A stretch of DNA of 64,000 bases from Perognathus longimembris pacificus (Eukaryota; Chordata; Mammalia; Rodentia; Heteromyidae), in assembly GCF_023159225.1 (NCBI RefSeq), contig NC_063184.1, positions 19,147,528 to 19,211,527 of the forward strand. The letters run 5' to 3'. The position numbers and the translations under genes were made by a program. Positions 55,611-64,000 of the stretch are shown in pieces. The notes beneath the pieces were generated by a model, which saw only the letters and a list, made by a program, of their open reading frames with translations, was not told the DNA's origin and did no database searches. Each line of letters opens with the position of its first letter. Within the stretch, counting starts at the first letter, position 1.

Positions 55611-55711
55611 GAGTGAGCTATGGCTCAGAGTGGTAGAGCACTAGCCTTGAGCTGAAGAGCTCAGGGACAGTGCCTAGGCCCAGAGTTCAAGCCCCACGAT
55701 GACAAAAAAAA
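55611..55711 (+). mobile_element. Solo Geo monomer SINE
   Basis: Sense: ctatggctcagagtggtag, ctcagggacagtgcctagg, gagttcaagccccacg, then an A run. Only the Geo half is present. Flanks share aatcctact at about 55600-55608 and 55717-55725, so it may have inserted as a 5'-truncated copy. Confidence 0.85.
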
Positions 55712-55725
55712 AAAAAAATCCTACT

Positions 55726-56434
55726 AGGAGTAAATAGTTCTATGTTTTGCTACAGAAATACCATGTTTCATTGTAGGTGCTACTTCAGACTCTGTTGAAT
55801 ATAGTTTTTAGAATATGCTTTGAAATCTGAAAAATTATGAATTCTGAAGCCCTCTGGTCCAAAGGGTTTCTAGTAAGGGTTTATATACTTATAATTGAAA
55901 GACCAAACAAGACAAAGTATAGATAAAAATCTGTGAACACTGGGTGCCTGTGGTTCATGCCTGTAATCCTAACTACTCAGCACTGTTCCTCTGCCTTGCC
56001 TTTCAATCGTGACATACCTGCCTTACCACAAGCCCAAAAATGATGGAGACAGCTGACCATGGACCCCTGGAACCTCAGAAGCTTGCACTCCACATTCATG
56101 CATGTTCTAGTCAGTGACAGAATATCTGTACTCACCAGAGAAGGTTTGAAGGGATAGATATGCTGAGTACTTTGATTTGATAATGACACAAGGTAGCTAC
56201 AGATCAAAACATCCTTTTGTGCCCCATAAATATGAACAATTATTGTGTGGTAATTAAGAACAAAAAATAGTTATGTGCCTCTGAATTGCTATTTTAGAAC
56301 TTAGAGAGTTCAAACCAAGAAAAAAGTGTGACAAATCAATAAATATAATAAAACCTCAACCATGAAAAAATACCAAGGGGAGTACAAAGAATTCCATAAA
56401 AATGCCAATCTACTTAACCCCTAAGTGGAGAGAT
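55726..56434. other. No gene recognised; B1 head stub
   Basis: At 55938-55980 only the first 45 bp of a B1-type head are present (ctgggtgcctgtggttcatg, then cctgtaatcctaactactc). The rest is unique-looking and AT-rich. Confidence 0.45.
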
Positions 56435-56448
56435 TGACATTGATTTTT

Positions 56449-57832
56449 TTTCTGAATAATTACTTATTTATTGTCAAAGTGATATACAGAAGGGTTACAG
56501 TTTCATATGTAAGGCAGTGGGTACATTTCTTGAACAGTTTCTTCCTCCCTCATTTCCTCCTTCCCCCCTCACCTTTCCTCTCCCCCCATGAGTTGTTCAG
56601 TTGGTTTACACCAAATAGTTTTGTAGGTATTGCTTTTGGAGTCGTTTGTCTTTTTATCTTTTGTCTATCAATTTTGATATTTCCTTTCCCGTCCTTAGTT
56701 CTAATATCAGTATATACAGGATCCAGGATACTCAGATGAGATACAGTGATAGTGCGGGGACAACCATAGGAAGGGGATACAAGAGGATCATCAACAAAAA
56801 AAAAGCTATGGTTTCACATGGCGTGTTGCAAATAATGACAACAGTGATATAACACTCATTTCCATAACATGGAGTTCATTTCACTTAGCATCATCTTATG
56901 TGGTCATAAGGGCGTAGCTATTGGGCTCTTGTGATCCTCTGCTGTGACTTGCCTAAACTTGTACTAATTATTCCCTATGAGGGAAACCATAGAGTCCATG
57001 TTTCTTTGGGTCTGGCTCACTTCACTTAGTATAATTTTTTCCAAGTCCTTCCATTTCCTTACGAATGGGGCAATGTCATTCTTCCTGATAGAGGCATAAA
57101 ATTCCATTGTGTATATGTACCACATTTTCCTGATCCATTCATCTACTGGCGGGGGGGGGGGCATCTGGGTTGATCTCATATTTTAGCAATGACAAATTGT
57201 GCTGTGATGAACATTGTTGTGCTGGTGGCTTTAGTGTGTTCTTGTTTGTAATCTTTTGGGTAGATGTTTAGCCTTCTGAGGAATCTCCATACCACTTTCC
57301 AGAGTGGCTAAACCAGTTTACATTCCCACCCACAAGGTAGTAGGGTTCCCTTTTGGCCACATCCCCTCCAGCATTTGTTATTGTTAGTTTTCCTGGTAAT
57401 GAACATTCTTACTGGAGTGAGGTGGAATCTCAATGCTGTTTTGATTTGCATTTCTTTTATGGCCAGTGATGTAGAGCACTTGTTCATGTGTCTCTTGGCC
57501 ATTCTTGTTTCCTCTTCAGAGAAGTCTCTTTTTAGGTCTGTAGTCCACTTATTGAGGGGCTGTTGGTTCTTTGAGGATTTGTTTTAGAGGAATTTAATTG
57601 TTTTAGTTCTGCATATATTTTAGATATGAGGCCTTTGTCCATTGTATGGCTGGTAAAGATCTTCTCCCAATCTGTGGGCTTTTGTTTTATCTTGCAAGCT
57701 ATGTCCTTTGCCCTGAAGAAGTTCTGCAGTTTGATGCAGTCCCATTTGTTCAATCTTTCTTTGATTTGTTGCATTTCTGGGTTTGTTAAGGAAGTTTTAT
57801 CAGGTGCCAAGGAGCCCAAGTGTTTCTCCTAC
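56449..57832 (-). mobile_element. L1 insertion, 5'-truncated, 1.4 kb
   Basis: The 3' UTR lies at 56449-56960 and the ORF2 C-terminal region upstream of it to 57832. Frames at 57532-57819, 57308-57502 and 56964-57179 each carry ORF2p pieces: a DWEKIF...SKIYAELKQL region, NNKCWRGCG, and DEWIRKMWYIYTMEFYA. Frameshifts and a deletion near 57267 break it. Duplications tgacattgattttt at 56435-56448 and 57833-57846 bound it. Confidence 0.95.
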
Positions 57833-57846
57833 TGACATTGATTTTT

Positions 57847-58042
57847 ATTTTTAATGTATTTGCTAACTTTCCCCCCCCCCCCAAATTATAAAGTATCTAT
57901 TACTTTTTATCAATGAGAAACTTTTATAAAACCTAGGGGAATGAATAATGTATCTTGTGAAGAATTTTCTGTGAAAATTATCCTGTAACAGTTCTCATAC
58001 TTAAAAAATCATGTTCTAGAATTTTATTTGGGGTAGAATTTC
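57847..58042. other. No gene recognised; C12 run
   Basis: Spacer between two L1 insertions, with a C run at 57871-57882. Confidence 0.5.
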
Positions 58043-58097
58043 TTTCTTTCTTTCTTTTTTGGTAATTTATTTATTGATTAAAGAAAGGTTTTTTTTT

Positions 58098-58267
58098 GAC
58101 AAGGTGTTGTGTAAAAAGGGTACAGTTACATAATAGGGCAGTGTGTACATTACTTGTGATATCTTTTTTTTGTAATTTATTAATTAAACTCAAATTTTTT
58201 GACAAGGTGTTGTGCAAAAAGGGTACAGTTACATAGTAGAGCAGTGTGTACATTTCTTGTGATATCT
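58098..58267 (-). repeat. Tandem duplication of the L1 3' end
   Basis: About 68 bp (gacaaggtgttgtg... to ...cttgtgatatctt) occur twice, starting at 58098 and 58200, with about six differences. An A-rich stretch lies between them. It may be a tandem duplication, or a second very short L1 3' end inserted at the first one's tail. Confidence 0.9.
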
Positions 58268-58383
58268 TACGTCCTGTTTTTCTTTCCTTTCCCTAGGTCG
58301 GTAGACATATATACAATATACAATGTACCAAGAACATATACAATAGCCACGTGGCCTATGCCGAAGAAAATTCGCCTAGGGCT

Positions 58384-58599
58384 TCTTTTTTTTTTTTTTT
58401 TTTTTGGCCAGTCCTGGGGCTTGGACTCTGGGCCTGAGCACCGTCTCTGGCTTCTTCCCGCTCAAGGCTAGTACTCTGCCACTTGAGCCATAGTGCCACT
58501 TCTGGCCATTTTCCATATATGTAGTGCTGGGGAATTGAACGGAGAGCTTCATGTGTAGGAGGCAAGCACTCTTGCCACTAGGCCATATTCCCAGCCCAT
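58384..58599 (-). mobile_element. IDL-Geo SINE, variant head, in L1 3' UTR
   Basis: Antisense: T run, cagtcctggggcttggac, cttcttcccgctc, head with gagcttcatgtgtaggagg. The host sequence tcgcctagggctt occurs on both sides (58371-58383 and 58599-58611), so this is the target-site duplication. Confidence 0.95.
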
Positions 58600-58793
58600 C
58601 GCCTAGGGCTTTAAATGTAATGTCGACAATAGACAATATGTTGACAATAGTCTTATATGAACGTACATACATAGCTTTTGAGCAATTGTGATCCACTGAG
58701 AGGTCAATTTTTGACCTTTATATGTTGAGTAGTTGTTTGGTTTTAGTTACATAGTGTAGGGTCGCTGACCCAAACCTGTGGGAAATACCATTT

Positions 58794-59047
58794 TTTAAAA
58801 TTAATTAATTTATGTTTTTTGTTGTTGGGGTTTGGTTGTTTGTTTGTTTTTTTTGCCAGTCCTGGGGCTTGGACTCAGGGCCTGAGCACTGTCCCTGGCT
58901 TCTTTTTGCTCAAGGCTAGCACTCTACCACTTGAGCCACAGCGCCACTTCTGGCTTTTTTTTTTCTATTTATGTTGTGCTGAAGAATCGAACCCAGGGCT
59001 TCATGTATATGAGGCAAGCACTTTTACCACTAGGCCATAGTCCCAGC
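58794..59047 (-). mobile_element. IDL-Geo SINE in L1 3' UTR
   Basis: Antisense with a long T-rich tail containing gtttg units and an aattaattaattta stretch. Duplications gggaaataccattt lie at 58780-58793 and about 59048-59061. Confidence 0.94.
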
Positions 59048-59118
59048 GGGAAATACCATTTGACAAGAAGTTTTTGGTTTCACAGACCTGGTCTCTACTG
59101 TCTCCCCTTCCCCCCACC

Positions 59119-62100
59119 TTAACAGTCATATATCAGGGAGATCATGCCCCTTTGTTTTCTGTGTTCTAGGCTTGTCTCACTCAACATTATTTGTTCAAGT
59201 TCTGATCATTTCCCTGCGAATGCCAATATTTTGCCATTCCTAATCGCTATGTAGTATTCCATTGTGTATAGGTACCATATTTTTTAGATCCATTCATCTG
59301 TGGAGGGGCATCTGGGTTGTTTCCATATTTTGGCTATTTTGAATTGTGCAGCGATAAACATGGAAGTGCAGATGTCTTTTTTATATCTTGGGACCTGTTG
59401 TTCAGGATAGATGCCTAGGAGTGGTATGGCTGGGTCACAGGGTAGGTCTATGTTGAGCTTTTTGAGAAACCTCCATACTGTTCTCCAAAGTGGTTGTACT
59501 AATTTGCACTCCCACCAACAATGGAGGAGGGTTTCTCTTTCCCCGCACCCCCTCCAGCATTTGTTGTTGCCTGAGTTCAGAGTATAGGCCATTCTAACTG
59601 GAGTGAGGTGGTATCTCAGGGTTGTTTTTATTTGCATTTCCTTTACTGCCAGGGATGTTGAACATTTCCTCATATGTTTCTTTGCCATTTTTATCTCTTC
59701 TCTTGTGAAGTCTCTCTTTAGCTCCTTTGTCCAGTTCCTAATTGGTTTACTGGGCTTGGAGGGGCTTAGTTTTTGAGTTCTCTGTAGATGAGAGATATTA
59801 TGCCTTTGTCTGTTGCTGTGCAGGTAAAGATCCTTTCCCATATGGTTGGCTGTCTTTCTAGTTTGGTGGCTATGTCCTTAGCTGTGCAGAAACTTTTTAA
59901 TTTGTAGTAGTCCCATTTGTCGAGTCTTTCCCCTATTTGTTGTGCCCTTGGGACTATATTCAGGAAGTTCCTTCCTGTACCTATAAGTTCTAGCATCTTT
60001 CCTACTCTGTCCTTCGGTAGTTTCAAGGATTCAGGTCTGATATTGAGGCCCTTGATCCATTTTGAGTTGATCTTGGTGCATGGTGATAGGTTTGGGTCTA
60101 CTTGGAGTTTTCTGCATATGGCTTGCCCAGTTCTCCCAGCACCAGTAGTTGAAGAGGCTCTGTTTATTCCATTGTATGTCTTTAGCTCCTTTGTCGAATA
60201 TCAGCTGACTCTAAGAGTGCAGTTTTATTTCTGGGTCTTCAATTCTATTCCACTGGTCTTCAGGTCTGTTTTTATACCAATACCAGGCTGTTTTTGTTAT
60301 GATGGCTCTATAGTAGAGCTTGAAGTCTGGTATTGTGATACCTCCTGCACTGCTTTTTTTTGCCTAGAATTGCTTTGGGTGTTCTAGGTCTTTTGCTGTT
60401 CCATATGAATTTATGGGTTGCTTTCTCTATTTCAGTGAAGAATGTAGCTGGGATTTTGATGGGGATTGCATTGAATTTGTATAACAATTTGGGCAATATG
60501 GCCATTTTCACTATATTGATTCTGCCTACCCATGAGCATGGGAGATCTTTCCATCTCCTTGTGTCTTCTTTGATTTCCTTTATTAGATTTTTATAGTTCT
60601 CATTAAATAGGTCCATCACATCTTTGGTTAGGTTGATCCCTAGGTACTTTTCTTTTTTCGGCTACTGTAAAAGGAATTAGTCTCATAATTTCCTTTTCTG
60701 CTTGTATATTGCTGGTGTACAGAAAAGCTGCTGACTTTTGTGGATTGATTTTGTAGCCTGCTACTTTGCCAAAATGGTTTATTAGGTGTAGGAGTTTGGG
60801 AACTGAGTTTTTTGGGTCCTTCAGATATAAGATCATGTCATCTGCGAATAGGGATAGCTTGATTTCTTCCTTGCCGATGTGGATCCCTTTGATGTCCTCC
60901 TCTTGCCTTATTGCTATGGCTAGGGATTCCAGCACTATATTGAAAAGAAGTGGGGAGAGTGGGCATCCTTGTCTTGTTCCTGAGTTTAGGGGGAAAGATT
61001 TTAGTTTCTCCCCATTTAATATGATGTTAGTAGTTGGTCTGTTGTATATGGCTTTTATTGTTTTGAGGAATGTTCCATCTATTCCTGTTTTCTCCAGAGC
61101 TTTTAACAAGTACGGATGTTGTATTTTGTCAAAGGCTTTTTTGGCATTGACTGGGATAACAATGTGATTATTGATTTTAGTTATGTTGATGTGGTGAATT
61201 ACCTTGATTGATTTACGGATGTTGACCCATCCTTGTGACTGTGGGATGAAGCCTACTTGGTCATGATGTATAATTTTCTTGATCAGTTTCTGGATCCTGT
61301 TAGCTAATATTTTATTGAGGAGCTTTGCGTCTGTGTTCATTAATGATATTGGTCTGTAGTCCTCTTTTTTTGTTGAGTCTTTGCCTGGTTTGGGAATGAG
61401 TATGATATTAGCTTCATAGAATGAGTTTGGGATTTCTCCCTCTGTTTCTATTTCACGGAAGAGTTTGAGGAGTATTGGTATTAGCTCCTCACTAAAGGTT
61501 TTATAGAATTCGTTGGTGAATCCATCTGGGCCTGGGCTTTTCTTTGTTGGGAGGCTCTTGATTACTCCCTGTATCTCGCTGTAAGTTATTGGTTTATTTA
61601 GTTGATTTATTTCTTCTTGGTTCAGCTTGGGCAGTTTATACTTCTCTAAGAATTGATCCATTTCTGTAAAATTATTGTTTTTTAGTGAGTAGAGATTCTG
61701 GAAATAGTTCCTTATGATTGTTTGAATATTGTGTGTATTTGTTGTAATTTTTCCGGTGGAGTCCCTGATTTTACGTATATGAGTCTCTTCTCTTCTTTTT
61801 TTTTTTTTTTTTTGTAAGCCTTGCGAGGGGTCTGTCAATTTTATTTATTTTCTCAAAGAACCAGCTTTTAGTCTTATTTATTTGTTGAATGGTCTTTCTA
61901 TTTTCAATCAAATTTATCTCTTCTTTAATCTTTGTGATCTCTCTCTCTCCTCCTAGTCATTTTGGATTCGATCATTTCTTGTTTCTTTAGTTGTTTTAGT
62001 TTCATCGTGAGGTTATTTACCTGCTCTGCTTCCATTCTTTTTTTTTTTTTCCAAGTGTTTATTATCAAACTGATGTACAGAGAAGTTACCCATTCTTTTA

Positions 62101-63016
62101 ATGTGAGTGCTGACGGCAATGATCTTGCCCCTCAGTACTGCTTTAGCTGTATCCCATAGGTTCCTTTGTGATGTATTTTCATTGTCATTGTGGCTTATGA
62201 ATTTGTTAATTTCATCTTTAATTTGGTCTGTGGCCCAAGTGTTAGATAACATTGAGGGGTTTAGCCTCCAAAAATGTGTATAGCCTCTGGGGTAACCGTT
62301 GTTATTGAAGGTTGCCTTTATTCCGCTGTGGTCAGATATAATACATGGGATGATGTCAATACTTTTGTATTTTCTGAGGTTCTTTGTGTGGGCTATGACA
62401 TGGTCTATTTTGGAGTATGATCCATGGGCTGCTGAGAAGAAGGTGTATTGGGTCTCTGTAGGGTGAAAGACTCTGTACAGATCTATCAGATCCATTTGGG
62501 ATATGGTGTTACTTAAGTCCTCAGCTCCCTTGCTAATCCTCTGTGTGTTGGATCTGTCTCTTGGAGAGAGTGGTATATTAAAGTCACCCACTATGATTGT
62601 GTTTGGGTCTATCTTGTTCTGTAGTTCTGTGAGAATTTGCTTGACATATGTAGGGTCTCTTTTGTTTGGTGAGTATAAATTTATCATCGTGATGTCTTGA
62701 TTCTGGATTTTTCCTTGTATTAAAATGTAGTGTCCTTCTTTGTCTTTTTGAGTTGATTTTAATGAGAAGTCCAGCTTGTCTGAGATCAGGATGGCTACTC
62801 CTGCCGTTTTGGTAGGTGCGTTTGCTGGAAGATCTTGCTCCATCCTTTCATTCGGAGCCTGTTTTTATCCCTTGCTGTAAGATGCGTCTCTTGTAGACAA
62901 GAGATGGCCACTTTTTGTTTGCGGATCCACTCTGCGAGTCTGCTCCTCTTTATCGGAGAGTTTATACCATTTATGTTCAAAGAGATCAAGGATAAGAGTG
63001 TTTTTTCCCCTCCCAT
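59119..63016 (-). pseudogene. L1 ORF2 pseudogene (endonuclease and reverse transcriptase)
   Basis: The ATG at 63014-63016 lies 45 bp after the ORF1 stop. Domains in order: endonuclease (62150-63010) with LNINGINSP, CLQETHL, VGDFNIPL and SDHSG; reverse transcriptase (about 60620-61700) with [12 protein letters not shown] and [10 protein letters not shown]; and a C-terminal domain with [18 protein letters not shown] (CX3CX7HX4C). Without inserts it spans about 1280 codons, the usual L1 ORF2 size. Breaks: frameshift near 62800-62850, an L1 3' end at 62042-62089, an A21 run at 61797, frameshifts near 60650 and 60355, a nonsense codon near 60213 and another at about 59284. In motif A the sequence reads NAKKAFD, where the family has Asp first. 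Confidence 0.95.
62042..62089 (-). mobile_element. Tiny L1 3' end inserted in ORF2
   Basis: On the minus strand: a short 3' UTR end (taacttctctgtacatcag, ttgataataaac) plus an A run, 48 bp in all. The host bases ccattctttt occur at 62032-62041 and 62090-62099, the target-site duplication. The net 58-bp gain shifts the ORF2 frame. Confidence 0.88.
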
Positions 63017-63061
63017 TTTCCTGTTAGGCTGTTTTTCCTCTGTTTTTTTCTTTTCTTGTCT

Positions 63062-63883
63062 TTAGTGAGCTGTTCTTTCTGTTGGGTTCTGGCTATTGTA
63101 GTTTCTTTCTGTTTCTCTCTGTATGTCCTGTACAATTTCTGTTGGGTGGGGTTCCCCTCTTAGAGTTCGCTGTAGGGCTGGTTTTTTATTCACATACTCC
63201 TTTAGATCCTCTTTGCTATGGAAAGATCTGGTTTTCCCCTCGAATATGAACTCTAGCTCCCCTGGATATTTTATTCTCGGTTGGCAATTGTTGGCCTGTA
63301 GGACTTGGATGGTGTTCTTCCATTCTCTTCACACGTGGTAGGTTTGTGTGGAGAGGTCTGCTGTTATTTGGATCATTTTCCCATTGTAATAAATTTCTTT
63401 CTTCACTTTGGCTGCATTCAAAATTTGCTCTTTATTCTTGAGATCTGTAGTCTTGATTATTATGTGCCTGGGCAAGGATTTTCTAGGGTCTGGTCTGCCA
63501 AGCATCCTATAGGCTTCGGTTACCTGGGTGAGGCCCCTTGTGAGATTGGGGAAGTTTTCTGCAAACACTTTATTGAAAATATGTTGAAGCCCTCTGCTCT
63601 GGTATTCGGCTTCTTCTTCTATTCCAATTATGCACAAATTATATCTCTTGTCTTTGTCCACTAGCTCCTGGATTAGTCTGCCCTGGAGCTTTACGATTTC
63701 TTGTAGTGTGGTAATTTTCTGGACCTTGTCGCCTGCATCATCGTCCAAGAGAGAGATTCTGGCTTCCATATGGTCAATCCTTTGTGCTGTGGATTCAAGT
63801 GTGGAGTTTATGGATGTCAGGGAGATATTTATGGTTGCCAGATCAGCTCTGATCGTGGAAATTTCTTCCTTTAAAGAGTTGTA
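63062..63883 (-). pseudogene. L1 ORF1 pseudogene, 5' part interrupted
   Basis: ORF1p binds L1 RNA. Visible from 63883 down: a coiled-coil end with heptad-like residues (LATINISLTSINSTLES), then an RNA-recognition domain containing RYNLCIIGIEEEAEYQSRG and RPDPRKSLPRHIIIKTT, and a C-terminal domain. A TGA at 63329-63331 stops the frame after TQTYHV; the same frame then continues in sequence typical of ORF1 to a TAA at 63062-63064. The site has the pattern of a CpG transition from CGA, which is an inference. A SINE at 63884 splits the N-terminal side. Confidence 0.93.
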
Positions 63884-64000
63884 TTTTTTTTTTGTTTTTT
63901 TTTTGGCCAGTCCTGGGCCTTGGGCTCAGGGCCTGAGCACTGTCCCTGGCTTCTTCCCGCTCAAGGCTAGCACTCTGCCACTTGAGCCACAGCGCCCCTT
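63884..64000 (-). mobile_element. IDL-Geo SINE, cut by the window end
   Basis: Antisense: T-rich tail, ggccagtcctgggccttgg, cttcttcccgctc, then the middle of Geo. It lies in the coiled-coil region of L1 ORF1. The head lies outside, so its subfamily is open; cttcccgctc places it with the younger groups. Confidence 0.93.

Larger units (their letters stand above)
58043..64000 (-). mobile_element. Long L1 (LINE-1), 5' end outside the window
   Basis: From 64000 down to 58043 it contains part of ORF1, the 45-bp gap between the ORFs, a whole ORF2 region, a 3' UTR and an A-rich tail with gaaagaaa units. Four later insertions interrupt it: SINEs at 58384-58599, 58794-59047 and from 63884, and an L1 3' end at 62042-62089. 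Both ORFs are broken, so it is a fossil. The 3' UTR differs from that of the L1 at 56.4 kb. Confidence 0.97.

Noticed and set aside
58098..58267. CRISPR-like direct repeat
   Set aside because: Only two copies, inside an L1 3' end in eukaryotic DNA; no array of spacers.
59119..63016. Active L1 encoding a working ORF2
   Set aside because: Several frameshifts, nonsense codons, an insert, and the Asp-to-Asn change in reverse-transcriptase motif A.

Overview
The window reads as gene-poor nuclear DNA from a rodent. The most abundant repeat is a two-part SINE whose left part resembles an ID element (tRNA-like, with A and B boxes) and whose right part is the monomer called Geo. From memory, the IDL-Geo SINE is restricted to Geomyoidea (kangaroo rats, pocket mice, pocket gophers), so I place the window there. 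I cannot give a genus. I find no protein-coding exon, RNA gene, CpG island, CRISPR array or operon. All long reading frames are retrotransposon remnants, simple repeats or chance frames. The window is most likely intergenic or lies inside a long intron.

Layout. 0-6 kb: a TG-rich tract, old L1 and SINE fragments, a (GT)n array. 6-10 kb: few repeats, one MIR, a (CTAT)n array and a 65-bp segment present twice. 10-18.6 kb: several IDL-Geo copies, an MLT1-like LTR, a large (TTCC)n tract, a long pyrimidine tract. 18.6-24.7 kb: two L1 ORF2 remnants on the + strand carrying nested SINEs, and a very short L1 3' end. 24.7-35.6 kb: an L2-like relic, a SINE inserted in the poly(A) of an L1 3' end, two further antisense L1 pieces. 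35.6-55.7 kb: purine and pyrimidine tracts, MIRs, LTR fragments, L1 3' ends, many B1-headed SINEs. 56.4-57.8 kb: a 5'-truncated L1 with clear target-site duplications. 58.0-64.0 kb: most of a long L1 on the minus strand, with ORF1 (one nonsense codon), ORF2 (frameshifts, nonsense codons, an Asn replacing the first catalytic Asp of the reverse transcriptase) and a 3' UTR, hit by three SINEs and one tiny L1 3' end; its 5' end lies outside.

How the elements relate. L1 provides the machinery, and the SINEs carry oligo(A) tails and 8-16 bp target-site duplications typical of L1-driven insertion. Many SINE tails have grown into microsatellites. Two SINE designs share the same right half: IDL-Geo and a B1-headed form (called B1-Geo here). 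The Geo monomer itself looks like an ID-type monomer with a longer middle, which I consider the most useful observation. I see no evidence of a new functional gene system.
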